Shown piece by piece: positions 26,465 through 35,425 of a DNA stretch of 64,000 nucleotides. Below the pieces are notes generated by a model. That model saw nothing but the letters and a program-made list of their open reading frames with translations, was not told the origin of the DNA and ran no database searches. Position 1 is the stretch's first letter; every line of letters starts with the position of its first letter. Location: positions 1-64,000 of the forward strand of contig JAEZEI010000006.1 of NCBI GenBank assembly GCA_023417815.1, read 5' to 3'. Source of the stretch: Bacteroidota bacterium. Its GTDB lineage: Bacteria > Bacteroidota > Bacteroidia > Chitinophagales > Chitinophagaceae. A program made the translations under genes and the position numbers.

Positions 26465-26914
26465 TTATTTCACTAATTCGATGGAGCCGCCGGCAGCTTC
26501 TATGGCTGCTTTTGCCTTGGCGCTGGCTGCATTCACCCTGAAAGTGAATTTACCTTTAAGCTCACCATTTCCGAGAACCTTAATCAGGTCGGTCTGGCTG
26601 ATCAATCCATTGATATAAAGGTTCTGAGCGTTGAATTCAGTAATTCCGTATTTTTCAGATAGTTGGTCAAACTGGCCCAGGTTAAATACTTTGTATTCTA
26701 CACGGTGTGGATTTTTGAACCCGCGTTTAGGGATACGGCGCTGAATAGGCATCTGTCCACCTTCATGAGCCATCTTGCTCTTGTAACCTGCGCGGCTTTG
26801 ACCACCCTTGTTACCTTTAGTGGATGTTCCACCCTTACCGCTTGCCTCACCACGACCAAGACGTTTCTCTTTATGTGTTGCGCCTTTTGCCGGTCTTAAA
26901 GAATGTAATTTCAT
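26465..26914 (-). CDS. rplO: 50S ribosomal protein L15
   Basis: The 149-residue protein has the L15 N-terminus MKLHSLRPAKGATHKEKRLG and the Gly-rich RNA-binding region GRGEASGKGGTSTKGNKGG. It sits between rpmD and secY, its usual spc position. GC-rich hairpins flank it on both sides. Confidence 0.97.
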   Translation of the reverse strand: MKLHSLRPAKGATHKEKRLGRGEASGKGGTSTKGNKGGQSRAGYKSKMAHEGGQMPIQRRIPKRGFKNPHRVEYKVFNLGQFDQLSEKYGITEFNAQNLYINGLISQTDLIKVLGNGELKGKFTFRVNAASAKAKAAIEAAGGSIELVK

Positions 26915-26969
26915 TGCTTTTATTTTTTACTTGCGCCCCGAAAGCGCGGGGCTCGCTTTAATAATATAA

Positions 26970-27149
26970 TTAGGCTTCTTCCACCTTTACCAGGTGGCTC
27001 ACCTTGTTAACCATTCCAAGTATCTGCGGAGTCGCTTCAACTTCAACAGTAGCATTTATTTTTTTCAGCCCAAGAGCTATCATCGTACGCTTCTGGCGTT
27101 CGCTGCGATCGATCACGCTTTTTACCTGGGTTACTTTGATCTTTTTCAT
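26970..27149 (-). CDS. rpmD: 50S ribosomal protein L30
   Basis: The 59-residue frame starts MKKIKVTQVKSVIDRSERQ and contains TMIALGLKKIN and the terminal MVNKVSHLVKVEE, the standard L30 pattern. It fills the rpsE-rplO gap as expected. Confidence 0.95.
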   Translation of the reverse strand: MKKIKVTQVKSVIDRSERQKRTMIALGLKKINATVEVEATPQILGMVNKVSHLVKVEEA

Positions 27150-27178
27150 ATTCTGTAATTAATCAGTTCTTTATCAGG

Positions 27179-27700
27179 TTACCCGTTGAATACTTTCTTT
27201 AATGATAGGTTCCTGGTTTTTGCCACAGAAACCGGTTCGCGCAGGGTTGCAAGTGCTTTGAATGTTGCTTTAACCACGTTGTGCGGATTAGCAGAACCCA
27301 GGTTCTTGGTAAGAACGTCGGTAATGCCTGCAGATTCAAGAACGGCTCGCATGCTACCTCCCGCGATCACACCTGTACCATGAGCAGCTGGTTTGATAAG
27401 CACCTTGGCAGCACCTTCCTTTGTAAGCTGGTCGTGCGGTATTGTTCCGTGCATGATTGGCACTTTAATAAGGTTCTTCTTCGCATCCTCAATTCCTTTT
27501 GTGATCGCTTCCTGAACCTCTTTCGCCTTGCCCAGACCATGACCCACAACTCCGGCTTCATTTCCTACTACAACAAGTGCAGAGAAACTGAATGCACGGC
27601 CACCTTTGGTAGTTTTTACCACCCTGTTGATGGCAACAACCTTTTCCTTCAGTTCGAGGTCACCGGCTTTGATCTTATTGCTTACGTTTAACTTAGACAT
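27179..27700 (-). CDS. rpsE: 30S ribosomal protein S5
   Basis: The 173-residue protein has the S5 N-terminal domain (LKEKVVAINRVVKTTKGGR, VVGNEAGVVGHGLGKAKEV) and C-terminal domain (GTGVIAGGSMRAVLESAGI). S5 helps decoding accuracy. Position between rplR and rpmD is standard. Confidence 0.97.
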   Translation of the reverse strand: MSKLNVSNKIKAGDLELKEKVVAINRVVKTTKGGRAFSFSALVVVGNEAGVVGHGLGKAKEVQEAITKGIEDAKKNLIKVPIMHGTIPHDQLTKEGAAKVLIKPAAHGTGVIAGGSMRAVLESAGITDVLTKNLGSANPHNVVKATFKALATLREPVSVAKTRNLSLKKVFNG

Positions 27701-27726
27701 GTATAGTTGTTATTAGAAATTTATAA

Positions 27727-28080
27727 TTAGAACTGAAGTCCGCCTTCACGGGCACCTTCAGCTACAGCTTTAACCCTGCCGTGATAGATATATCCATTAC
27801 GGTCGAATACCACTTCCTTGATACCCAGTTCTCCTGCCTTACGGGCGATCGCTTCCCCTACCATCTTACCTTTCTCGATCTTCGGAGCCTTTTGAGCGGC
27901 AATATCCTTCTGCCTTGAATTCGCAGAAGCAAGGGTGGTACCGGTTGTGTCATCTATCAGCTGGACATAGATATCAGAGTTGCTCCTGAAAACACTCAGG
28001 CGCGGCCTCCCGGTAGTACCATTCACCTTTTTACGGATGCGGTATTTGATCTTTTGCCTAGCGGTTGCTTTATTGTTCAT
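27727..28080 (-). CDS. rplR: 50S ribosomal protein L18
   Basis: The 117-residue 5S-rRNA-binding protein shows RLSVFRSNSDIYVQLIDD, the central KDIAAQKAPKIEKGKMVGEA and the terminal FDRNGYIYHGRVKAVAEGAR. Standard spc position after rplF. Confidence 0.97.
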   Translation of the reverse strand: MNNKATARQKIKYRIRKKVNGTTGRPRLSVFRSNSDIYVQLIDDTTGTTLASANSRQKDIAAQKAPKIEKGKMVGEAIARKAGELGIKEVVFDRNGYIYHGRVKAVAEGAREGGLQF

Positions 28081-28131
28081 TGTTCTATTTTTTTGATCCC
28101 TGATGCTGCCAGGGAAAATGTTTACTATTTA

Positions 28132-28686
28132 TTATTTACCAGCGCTCTTACCAGCTTTTCTCCTCAATACCTCACCTACGAATTTCACACCCTTTCCTTT
28201 GTATGGTTCAGGCTTACGCAGGCTGCGGATCTTTGCACATACCTGGCCAAGAAGTTGCTTATCGGTACTTGATAAGGTGATAACAGGGTTCTTACCTTTT
28301 TCAGTTGCAGTTTCCACTTTCAGCTCCTTTGGAAGTTCGAAAACGATGTTATGTGAATAACCCAGTGCAAGATCAAGCGTATTGCCCTGGTTAGTGGCTT
28401 TGAAACCCACACCCACAAGTTCCATTTGCTTGGTGAAGCCTTCGGTAACGCCCTTCACCATATTGGCGATAAGCGAGCGGTACAGTCCATGCATAGCACG
28501 GTGGCGGATCTGGTCTGTCGGCCTTACCAGTTCAACAGTATTATCTTTTACTTCAACCTTGATGTCACGATCAAGTGTTTGTTTCAGCTCCCCTTTAGGT
28601 CCTTTTACGGTGATGGTGTTGTCTGAAGCTACATTGATAGTAACTCCTGATGGCACTTCTACCGGTTTTTTTCCAATTCTAGACAT
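28132..28686 (-). CDS. rplF: 50S ribosomal protein L6
   Basis: The 184-residue protein has MSRIGKKPVEVPSGV at the start and the terminal signature RKPEPYKGKGVKFVGE, both typical of L6. It lies between rpsH and rplR. Confidence 0.97.
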   Translation of the reverse strand: MSRIGKKPVEVPSGVTINVASDNTITVKGPKGELKQTLDRDIKVEVKDNTVELVRPTDQIRHRAMHGLYRSLIANMVKGVTEGFTKQMELVGVGFKATNQGNTLDLALGYSHNIVFELPKELKVETATEKGKNPVITLSSTDKQLLGQVCAKIRSLRKPEPYKGKGVKFVGEVLRRKAGKSAGK

Positions 28687-28762
28687 TGTCGGTTTTTTAT
28701 TTGTTTTTGATGTGGATCAGTGTTCAGCCACGACAAAAGGCTTAATTATCAGATCCCGGTTA

Positions 28763-29161
28763 TTAGAATATATTGCAAAGCACTTCACCACCCACATTAA
28801 GGGCGCGTGCTTCCTTATCGGTCATCACACCCTTAGAAGTAGAGATGATCGAAACGCCAAGACCATTCTTCACCCTGCGGAAATCTGCAGGTTTCGAATA
28901 GGTACGAAGACCCGGGCGGCTTACCCTTTCCAGGCTCTGGATAGCAGGCAGTTTTGTGGAAGGATCGTACTTAAGAGCGATCTTGATCAATCCCTGCTTG
29001 TTATCATCTTCGAATTTATATTTCAGTATATAGCCTTTATCGTACAGAATTTCCGTGATACGCTTTTTTAGATTGCTGGCCGGGATCTCCACGATGCGGT
29101 GATTTGCCATCTGGGCGTTACGGATTCTGGTTAAGTAATCTGCTATTGGATCAGTTACCAT
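28763..29161 (-). CDS. rpsH: 30S ribosomal protein S8
   Basis: The 132-residue protein starts MVTDPIADYLTRIRNAQ, the S8 start, and ends with the signature ISTSKGVMTDKEARA. The frame extends 20 codons upstream into the rpsN-rpsH gap, but that part is not S8-like. Confidence 0.96.
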   Translation of the reverse strand: MVTDPIADYLTRIRNAQMANHRIVEIPASNLKKRITEILYDKGYILKYKFEDDNKQGLIKIALKYDPSTKLPAIQSLERVSRPGLRTYSKPADFRRVKNGLGVSIISTSKGVMTDKEARALNVGGEVLCNIF

Positions 29162-29261
29162 TGTTATTACTGTTGAATGATTTTTAAATTTTATTACAAT
29201 GCCCCGCCCGGCTTGCGCCATTCGGACGGGCGATATCCAGTTACGGGTAATCTTTACGGGC

Positions 29262-29531
29262 CTACCAGCTCGATTTGGTTACACCCGGGATCTTACCCTG
29301 CAGCGCCATGTCGCGGAACATATTCCTGCTCAGGCCGAAATGACGCATATAGCCTCTCGGACGACCTGTAAGCTGACAACGGTTCTTAAGGCGAACCGGA
29401 GAACTGTTTTTTGGTAACAGATCAAGGGCAGCATAATCGCCTGCAGCTTTCAACTCAGCTCTCTTCTCTGCATACTGGGCGACCATTCTTTGCCTTTTCC
29501 GGTTCCTGGCTTCAACTGATTTCTTTGCCAT
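29262..29531 (-). CDS. rpsN: 30S ribosomal protein S14, zinc-independent form
   Basis: The 89-residue protein starts MAKKSVEARNRKRQR and has the S14 motif RCQLTGRPRGYMRHFGLSR. There is no CxxC pair, so it is the long zinc-free form. It is 2 bases after rplE. The following gap to rpsH (100 bases) holds a GC-rich CGCCCG...CGGGCG hairpin. Confidence 0.96.
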   Translation of the reverse strand: MAKKSVEARNRKRQRMVAQYAEKRAELKAAGDYAALDLLPKNSSPVRLKNRCQLTGRPRGYMRHFGLSRNMFRDMALQGKIPGVTKSSW

Positions 29532-29533
29532 AT

Positions 29534-30109
29534 TTAGTTTTCAGATTTTTTAGCGTTTTTAAAAGGCATACCCAGCTCTTTCAAAAGCTCGTATGCTTCT
29601 TCGTTGGTGTTTGCTGTAGTAACGAAGGTGATATCCAAGCCGGTGATCTTATTCACTTTATCAATATCGATCTCCGGGAAGATGATCTGTTCCGTTACGC
29701 CAAGCGTATAGTTTCCACGACCGTCGAAAGACTTATCGTTGATCCCTTTAAAGTCGCGCACCCTTGGCAGCGATACAGATACCAGCCTGTCGAGGAATTC
29801 GTACATCTTTACTCCACGAAGCGTAACCCTTGAACCTATGGGCATGTGCTTACGCAGCTTAAAGTTTGAGATATCCTTCTTTGACAGGGTTGCCACAGCT
29901 TTCTGACCGGTAATGTTGGTCAGTTCATCGATAGCGATATCGATAAGTTTCTTATCTGCAACAGCACCATTCACACCGCGGTTAAGGCAAATCTTGGTAA
30001 GCCTTGGAGCCTGCATGATGGTTTTGTATCCGAATTTCTTCATTAAGGCAGGTACAACTTCTTTTTTGTACTTGTCTGCCAGCCTAGGAGCTTTAGTTGT
30101 AGTTTCCAT
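29534..30109 (-). CDS. rplE: 50S ribosomal protein L5
   Basis: The 191-residue 5S-rRNA-binding protein shows MQAPRLTKICLNRGV, LRKHMPIGSRVTLRG and IFPEIDIDKVNKITGLDI. Its start overlaps the rplX stop by one base (TAATG), indicating coupling. Confidence 0.97.
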   Translation of the reverse strand: METTTKAPRLADKYKKEVVPALMKKFGYKTIMQAPRLTKICLNRGVNGAVADKKLIDIAIDELTNITGQKAVATLSKKDISNFKLRKHMPIGSRVTLRGVKMYEFLDRLVSVSLPRVRDFKGINDKSFDGRGNYTLGVTEQIIFPEIDIDKVNKITGLDITFVTTANTNEEAYELLKELGMPFKNAKKSEN

Positions 30110-30447
30110 TATTTAATTACCTCCCCTGATTTTTTAGCAGTTCTAACTAGTTTTCCATTCTCGCGCGAACGGCTGATCTTGCTTGGACCGCCTGATTTTG
30201 CATCCCACAGCATAACATTGCTGATCGCGATCGGTGCTTCCGTTTTTACAATACCACCTTTGGTGTTCTGCGCGGTAGGTTTGGTGTGTTTTGTAACTAT
30301 GTTCACACCTTCAACCAGCACACGGCCTTTTTCCAAAATAACCTCCAACACCTTGCGGGGTTTCTTCAGGTCCTTATCATCTCCTGCGATCACAACCACT
30401 GAATCGCCCTTTTTAATGTTGAACTTAGGTTTGAATCTTGTACTCAT
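30109..30447 (-). CDS. rplX: 50S ribosomal protein L24
   Basis: The 112-residue assembly protein has the KOW motif IKKGDSVVVIAGDDKDLKK and the L24 pattern VEGVNIVTKHTKP. Its start lies 53 bases after the rplN stop. Confidence 0.97.
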   Translation of the reverse strand: MSTRFKPKFNIKKGDSVVVIAGDDKDLKKPRKVLEVILEKGRVLVEGVNIVTKHTKPTAQNTKGGIVKTEAPIAISNVMLWDAKSGGPSKISRSRENGKLVRTAKKSGEVIK

Positions 30448-30500
30448 GTTTATTGCTTTGTAAGTAAAAAGGCTAGTTCTTACTTTTTAATTTTTACTTT

Positions 30501-30869
30501 TTATAGAACTTCCGGAGCAAGAGAAATGATCTTCATATAACCCTTATCCCTCAGTTCACGGGCTACTGGTCCAAAGATCCTGGTGCCTCTTGGTTCATCG
30601 GCATTGTTGAGCAGTACCACGGCATTGTCGTCAAAACGGATGTAAGAACCATCCTTACGGCGAAGCTTATTCACCGTGCGAACGATAACCGCCTTACTTA
30701 CTGTTCCTTTTTTGATACCACCTGCAGGCATTGCATCTTTTACGGTCACCACGATCTTATCTCCGATCTTGGCATAATCCTGACCGCTGTTGCCTAGTAC
30801 ACGGATACAAAGCACTTCCTTCGCACCGCTGTTATCTGCTACATTTAGTCTGCTCTCTTGCTGAATCAT
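30501..30869 (-). CDS. rplN: 50S ribosomal protein L14
   Basis: The 122-residue protein starts MIQQESRLNVADNSGAKEV and ends GPVARELRDKGYMKIISLAP, both diagnostic of L14. Confidence 0.97.
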   Translation of the reverse strand: MIQQESRLNVADNSGAKEVLCIRVLGNSGQDYAKIGDKIVVTVKDAMPAGGIKKGTVSKAVIVRTVNKLRRKDGSYIRFDDNAVVLLNNADEPRGTRIFGPVARELRDKGYMKIISLAPEVL

Positions 30870-30950
30870 TTTATTAGCTTTTTAGCTGTTGCTGTAACCA
30901 GGTTACAGTTTTGTTGTCATTTATCTGATACGCCGGGCTATGCCCAACGA

Positions 30951-31232
30951 TTATTTAACCTTCTCAACCACTTCAACCAGTCTCCAGCGCTTTGATTTGC
31001 TGAGGGGGCGGGTTTCCATGATCTTAACCGTATCACCTATGCTGCACTCGTTATTCTCGTCGTGCGCATGGAACTTAGTGGTCTTTTTTACGAACTTACC
31101 GTACAGGGGATGCTTCACTTTCCTTTCCACGTTCACAGTAATGGTCTTATCCATTTTATTGCTGGATACCACACCGATCCTGATCTTTCTTAGGTTCCTG
31201 TCTGCGGCTGTTTGTGTTGTTGCTTCCATCAT
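30951..31232 (-). CDS. rpsQ: 30S ribosomal protein S17
   Basis: The 93-residue protein shows RKIRIGVVSSNKMDKTITV and the S17 signature GDTVKIMETRPLSKSKRW. Two adjacent Met codons leave a one-codon ambiguity of start. Confidence 0.96.
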   Translation of the reverse strand: MMEATTQTAADRNLRKIRIGVVSSNKMDKTITVNVERKVKHPLYGKFVKKTTKFHAHDENNECSIGDTVKIMETRPLSKSKRWRLVEVVEKVK

Positions 31233-31248
31233 TTATTTATTTATTGGA

Positions 31249-31458
31249 TTACGCTCCAATTTGAATTTTTCTGAGTTGGGTTTTAAGGCGTGCAATGTCC
31301 CTTCTCAATGCACGGATGCTTTGAGGATTTTCCAGGGGAGCTATCGCATGAGCAAACATCAGCTTCTTCATACGCTGCTCGTCTTCCTGTATCCTTGCCT
31401 TCAGGTCCTCTTCGCTTAAACCTTCCAGGCTTCTTAATAGATCTGCTTTCTTAGACAT
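31249..31458 (-). CDS. rpmC: 50S ribosomal protein L29
   Basis: The 69-residue helical protein has the L29 motif RALRRDIARLKTQLR and a Lys/Glu-rich start. It lies 16 bases before rpsQ and after rplP. Confidence 0.95.
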   Translation of the reverse strand: MSKKADLLRSLEGLSEEDLKARIQEDEQRMKKLMFAHAIAPLENPQSIRALRRDIARLKTQLRKIQIGA

Positions 31459-31500
31459 TTCTTTTATTTTATTTTTTCAAAACTAACCGTGCACCCTGGC

Positions 31501-31920
31501 TTATGCCTGGTAATCGTGACGCACGATGAACTTGGTAAGGATCGGAAGCTTTTGCGCAGCAAGGGCAAATGCTTCTTTAGCCACCTGTTCAGGAACACCA
31601 TCCGCTTCAAAAATGATACGGCCTGGCTGTACGATCGCTGCCCATCCTTCAGGGTTACCTTTACCTTTACCCATCCTTACCTCTGCAGGTTTGGCGGTGA
31701 TCGGCTTATCCGGGAATACCCTGATCCACACATTACCTTCACGTTTCATGTGCCTGGTCATTGCCTGGCGGGCACTTTCGATCTGGCGGTTAGTTAACCA
31801 AACACTGTCCAGCGCTTTCAGTCCAAAGGTTCCAAAAGCAAGGGTTGCCCCTCTTTTGGTATCTCCCTTCATCCTGCCTTTCTGGGTCTTCCTGTGTTTG
31901 CTTCTTTTTGGTGATAACAT
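31501..31920 (-). CDS. rplP: 50S ribosomal protein L16
   Basis: The 139-residue protein starts MLSPKRSKHRKTQKGRMKG and contains the L16 pattern WIRVFPDKPITAKPAEVRMG and GRIIFEADGV. Standard position between rpsC and rpmC. Confidence 0.97.
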   Translation of the reverse strand: MLSPKRSKHRKTQKGRMKGDTKRGATLAFGTFGLKALDSVWLTNRQIESARQAMTRHMKREGNVWIRVFPDKPITAKPAEVRMGKGKGNPEGWAAIVQPGRIIFEADGVPEQVAKEAFALAAQKLPILTKFIVRHDYQA

Positions 31921-31970
31921 CTTTATTTAGTTTGTCGGATTCTTAAACTTTTTCAACGCACTGCGTTCAC

Positions 31971-32744
31971 TTATCTTCTTCCCCCGCCACGCTGGCCACC
32001 ACCCCTGCGGTCACCGCCACCCGGCCTCCTGTCGCCACCACGGTCAAAACCGCCCTGTGGTCTTTCATTATCGTTCTTTCCCCCTGCGATCACATTCGGG
32101 TTAAGATCACGCTTACCAAGTACTTCACCTTTACAGATCCATACTTTGATACCGATCTTACCGTAAACTGTCAGCGCAAATACATTTGCGTAATCTATAT
32201 CCATCCTCAGGGTATGAAGAGGAGTACGGCCTTGCTTGATCTCTTCGCTGCGGGCGATCTCCGCTCCACCTAAACGGCCGCCAACCTTTACCTTGATACC
32301 TTCCGCACCCATACGAAGCGCAGAAGCTATACTCATTTTGATGGCACGCTTATAGTTGATCCTGTTCTCCAGCTGGCGGGCAATTGTGTCTGCAACAATG
32401 TTTGCATCCAGTTCAGGCCTGCGGATCTCAAGAATGTTGATCTGAACATCTTCCTTACCACACAGTTTCTTCAGTTCTTCTTTAATACGGTCAACCTCAC
32501 CACCACCTTTACCGATAATGATACCCGGCTTTGAAGTGTGGATGGTTATAATCAATTTATTCAGGGTACGCTCAATTACGATCTTGGCAATACCACCTTT
32601 ATTAATACGCGCATTGAGGTAGTTCCTGATCTTGTTGTCTTCAATCAGTTTACCGGCATAGTCCTTCTTGTTAGCATACCAGTTGCTGTCCCAGCCACGG
32701 ATGATGCCTAACCTTGCGCCTATCGGATTTGTTTTCTGACCCAT
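31971..32744 (-). CDS. rpsC: 30S ribosomal protein S3 with Gly/Arg-rich tail
   Basis: The 257-residue protein has the KH-domain motif KPGIIIGKGGGEVDRI (about 73-88) and the C-terminal S3 signature GGRLGGAEIARSEEIKQGR. After residue about 220 it carries a disordered tail of Gly, Arg and Asp (DRRPGGGDRRGGGQRGGG), longer than the E. coli protein (233 residues); such tails are known in Bacteroidota S3. Confidence 0.97.
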   Translation of the reverse strand: MGQKTNPIGARLGIIRGWDSNWYANKKDYAGKLIEDNKIRNYLNARINKGGIAKIVIERTLNKLIITIHTSKPGIIIGKGGGEVDRIKEELKKLCGKEDVQINILEIRRPELDANIVADTIARQLENRINYKRAIKMSIASALRMGAEGIKVKVGGRLGGAEIARSEEIKQGRTPLHTLRMDIDYANVFALTVYGKIGIKVWICKGEVLGKRDLNPNVIAGGKNDNERPQGGFDRGGDRRPGGGDRRGGGQRGGGRR

Positions 32745-32756
32745 ATTATTTGTTTG

Positions 32757-32781
32757 TTCTCCGCCTCAGGCGGATATTTTA
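32757..32781. repeat. Intercistronic hairpin element, copy 1
   Basis: The sequence CTCCGCCTCAGGCGGATATTTTAA in the rpsC-rplV gap forms a small GC hairpin. Its flanks TCTCCGC and GCGGATATTTTAA recur in the rpsS-rplB gap (33524-33546), although the loop differs. Confidence 0.6.
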
Positions 32782-33183
32782 ATTTGTTTCTTTATCTGGA
32801 TTACCTTCTTTCTTTGCTTTAGAGGCCTTTGCCACAGCAGGTTTCTGGGCTGCCGCATCCACTACCACTGTTACGTGGTTGCTGCGCTTCCTTACCCTGT
32901 AACCACGACCCTGTGGAGCCGGGCGCATCCTTTTAATAACACGCGCACCATCAACCATAATGGTTTTGATCACCAGTGAATTTTCATCCGCACCTTCGTT
33001 CTTTGCCTTCCAGTTGCTGATCGCAGAAAGTACCAGCTTCCTTAAAGGAACTGCAGGATGCTTCGGGTTGTGCTCAAGAACAGCCAATGCCTTCTCGATC
33101 TCCATGCCCCTGATCAGGTCTGCAAGCAAACGCATCTTCCTTGGCGAGGTTGGATAGTTATTCAATTTTGCTACTGCTTCCAT
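32779..33183 (-). CDS. rplV: 50S ribosomal protein L22
   Basis: The 134-residue protein starts MEAVAKLNNYPTSPRKMRLL and has the L22 signature RVIKRMRPAPQGRGYRVRKR. The frame extends 8 codons further upstream, without family support. A Lys/Ala tail follows the core. Confidence 0.96.
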   Translation of the reverse strand: MEAVAKLNNYPTSPRKMRLLADLIRGMEIEKALAVLEHNPKHPAVPLRKLVLSAISNWKAKNEGADENSLVIKTIMVDGARVIKRMRPAPQGRGYRVRKRSNHVTVVVDAAAQKPAVAKASKAKKEGNPDKETN

Positions 33184-33234
33184 TTTCTTATTTTTTTCTC
33201 TGAACATTCCCTGCGGAACTATTCAAATCGATCT

Positions 33235-33504
33235 TTACATTTTTTTACTTGAGTGACCCCTGAAGTTCCTGGTTGGTGCAAATTCACCCAGCTTGTGGCC
33301 TACCATGAATTCAGTTACATAAACCGGGATGAACTTGTTGCCATTGTGCACTGCGAAAGTGTGGCCTACGAAATCCGGAGATATAGTACTTCTCCTGCTC
33401 CAGGTTTTAATAACACCCTTTTTGATCTTTCCGTCATTCATCCCCATGATCTTGTCTTCAAGACTTTGCTGGATGTAAGGACCTTTTTTTAACGAACGAG
33501 CCAT
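33235..33504 (-). CDS. rpsS: 30S ribosomal protein S19
   Basis: The 89-residue protein starts MARSLKKGPYIQQSLEDKI and ends with HKLGEFAPTRNFRGH, the S19 signature. Confidence 0.97.
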   Translation of the reverse strand: MARSLKKGPYIQQSLEDKIMGMNDGKIKKGVIKTWSRRSTISPDFVGHTFAVHNGNKFIPVYVTEFMVGHKLGEFAPTRNFRGHSSKKM

Positions 33505-33523
33505 ATTTGTTTTTTCTGTTTAT

Positions 33524-33546
33524 TCTCCGCTGCGCGGATATTTTAA
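33524..33546. repeat. Intercistronic hairpin element, copy 2
   Basis: TCTCCGC-TGC-GCGGA followed by TATTTTAA lies in the rpsS-rplB gap and shares its flanks with the element at 32757-32781. Confidence 0.6.
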
Positions 33547-33558
33547 CAATGATTGATC

Positions 33559-34401
33559 TTATTTATTAGGAAGTTTCTTACCGTTCCTGCGGCTCAGGAT
33601 CATCTTATCAGATCCTTTACCCCTTGTACGGGTGATCTCACCTTTTGCGTACTTACCGGTCCTGCTGCGCGGATGTCCACCAGACGCCCTTCCTTCACCA
33701 CCACCCATCGGGTGATCAACAGGGTTCATCGCTACCGCACGGGTGCGGGGCCTGATACCTTTCCACCTGTTACGTCCTGCTTTACCCATGCTTTCAAGAC
33801 TGTGGTCTCCATTGCTGGTTACACCTACAGTAGCATAACAGTTTATCAGCACCTTCCTTAATTCGCCGCTAGGCATTTTAAGTACGGCAAATTTTTCTTC
33901 CTTGTTGCTTAGCTGCGCAGAAGTACCGGCACTTCTTACGAGGATACCACCCTGGCCTGGCTGCATTTCAATATTATGCACGTTTGTACCAAGAGGCATG
34001 TTCTTCAGCATAAGCGCATTTCCAAGTTCCGGAGCTGCATCATCGCCGCTGATAACGGTTTGTCCAACCTGCAGACCCTGCGGAGCCAGGATGTAACGCT
34101 TCTCACCATCTGCATAAGCAAGCAGGGCGATGAACGCTGTACGGTTCGGATCATATTCGATGGTTTTAACCACCGCAGGAATGTTCTTCTTATTCCTTTT
34201 GAAGTCGATGATACGGTACATGTTCTTGTTACCGCCACCCATATAACGCATACTCCTCCTGCCCTGGGCATTACGACCTGCAGTGCTGGTCTTCTTTTCC
34301 AGAAGGCTCTTCTCAGGAATGTTGGTGGTGATCTCTGCGTAAGCATTACCAATCCTCCATCTTGTTCCTGCGGTAACCGGTTTGTATTTTCTAAGTGCCA
34401 T
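33559..34401 (-). CDS. rplB: 50S ribosomal protein L2
   Basis: The 280-residue peptidyl-transferase-centre protein has the signature NPVDHPMGGGEGRASGGHP with the conserved His, plus NMPLGTNVHNIEM and the terminal RTRGKGSDKMILSRR. Confidence 0.97.
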   Translation of the reverse strand: MALRKYKPVTAGTRWRIGNAYAEITTNIPEKSLLEKKTSTAGRNAQGRRSMRYMGGGNKNMYRIIDFKRNKKNIPAVVKTIEYDPNRTAFIALLAYADGEKRYILAPQGLQVGQTVISGDDAAPELGNALMLKNMPLGTNVHNIEMQPGQGGILVRSAGTSAQLSNKEEKFAVLKMPSGELRKVLINCYATVGVTSNGDHSLESMGKAGRNRWKGIRPRTRAVAMNPVDHPMGGGEGRASGGHPRSRTGKYAKGEITRTRGKGSDKMILSRRNGKKLPNK

Positions 34402-34457
34402 TTCTACTTTTTTATTTTGTCAAAACTTTGCGGTGCTGACCACCATACATTTTAATA

Positions 34458-34754
34458 TTATGCGCTGTACAGGTCAATTGTTTCACCTTCAGCAACGGTA
34501 ACAACCGCTTTTTTCTTTGCAGGCTTGCGGCCTACTATAAATCCTGCTTTGGTATATTTCGCTTTCAGCTTTGAAGGAACCACGGAAGTGTTCACCTCGT
34601 CTACCTGCACACCATAGAATTGCTCAACAGCCTTCTTGATCTCCAGCTTGTTTGCCTTCCTGTCTACAATGAACGTATAACGGTTCATCTTTTCAGACTG
34701 CTTGTTCGCTTTTTCAGAGAGAACAGGTTTTATTAAAACATCAGACAGTTTCAT
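34458..34754 (-). CDS. rplW: 50S ribosomal protein L23
   Basis: The 98-residue protein at the exit tunnel shows VLIKPVLSEKANKQSEKMNR, KLEIKKAVEQFYGVQVDEV and the terminal Lys-rich loop, as in L23. Confidence 0.96.
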   Translation of the reverse strand: MKLSDVLIKPVLSEKANKQSEKMNRYTFIVDRKANKLEIKKAVEQFYGVQVDEVNTSVVPSKLKAKYTKAGFIVGRKPAKKKAVVTVAEGETIDLYSA

Positions 34755-34785
34755 GTCGTTCTATTTGTAATTTTTTAAAATTGGC

Positions 34786-35424
34786 TTAAGCCTCTACAGC
34801 TTCTTCGGTTACGTTGAAAAGCTTTGCAGCGCTTTCAGTTAATACAAGAACATTCGCGTTCAGAATGTCGTAGGTATTCATATCGCTCAACAGGGTACCG
34901 CTTACACCTGCAACATTGCGAAGGCTCAGGTACATGTTGTCATTATATTCAGGAATAACGAACAGGGCTTTTTTACGGCCGATGTTCAGTCCTTTGATAA
35001 TGCTGCTGAATGTTTTTGTTTTAGGCGCTTCCAGGCTAACATCTTCCAGGACCACAATGGCATTCTCCTTTGCTTTATAAGCAAGGGCGCTCATTTTGGC
35101 CAGGTCCTTAACCTTGCGGTTAAGTTTTATTTCATACCTGTGTGGCTTTGGCCCGAAGATGGTACCACCACCTTTGAACAGCGGGTTACGCAGGTTACCC
35201 TTACGTGAACCACCTGTACCTTTTTGCTTGTGAAGTTTGCGCGATGCACCTTTCACTTCGGCACGGGTCTTAACCTTGTGGGTTCCCTGGCGCTGTGCAG
35301 CCTGGTATTGCTTTACAGCAAGGTAGATCACATGGTCATTGGGTTCAATGCCAAATATATCTTCCGGCAGATCTATCGTTCTTCCGGTTTTCTCGCCTTT
35401 GATATTTATAATGTCTAGTTGCAT
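34786..35424 (-). CDS. rplD: 50S ribosomal protein L4
   Basis: The 212-residue protein has the L4 loop HKQKGTGGSRKGNLRNPLFKG shortened here to its core KGTGGSRKGNLRNPLF, then GGGTIFGPKPHRYEIKLNRK. It starts 1 base after the rplC stop, so the two are coupled. Confidence 0.97.
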   Translation of the reverse strand: MQLDIINIKGEKTGRTIDLPEDIFGIEPNDHVIYLAVKQYQAAQRQGTHKVKTRAEVKGASRKLHKQKGTGGSRKGNLRNPLFKGGGTIFGPKPHRYEIKLNRKVKDLAKMSALAYKAKENAIVVLEDVSLEAPKTKTFSSIIKGLNIGRKKALFVIPEYNDNMYLSLRNVAGVSGTLLSDMNTYDILNANVLVLTESAAKLFNVTEEAVEA

Positions 35425-35425
35425 A

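Noticed and set aside
29162..29221. N-terminal extension of ribosomal protein S8
   Set aside because: The standard S8 start MVTDPIADYL is at 29161 and the extra codons lie in a hairpin-containing gap.
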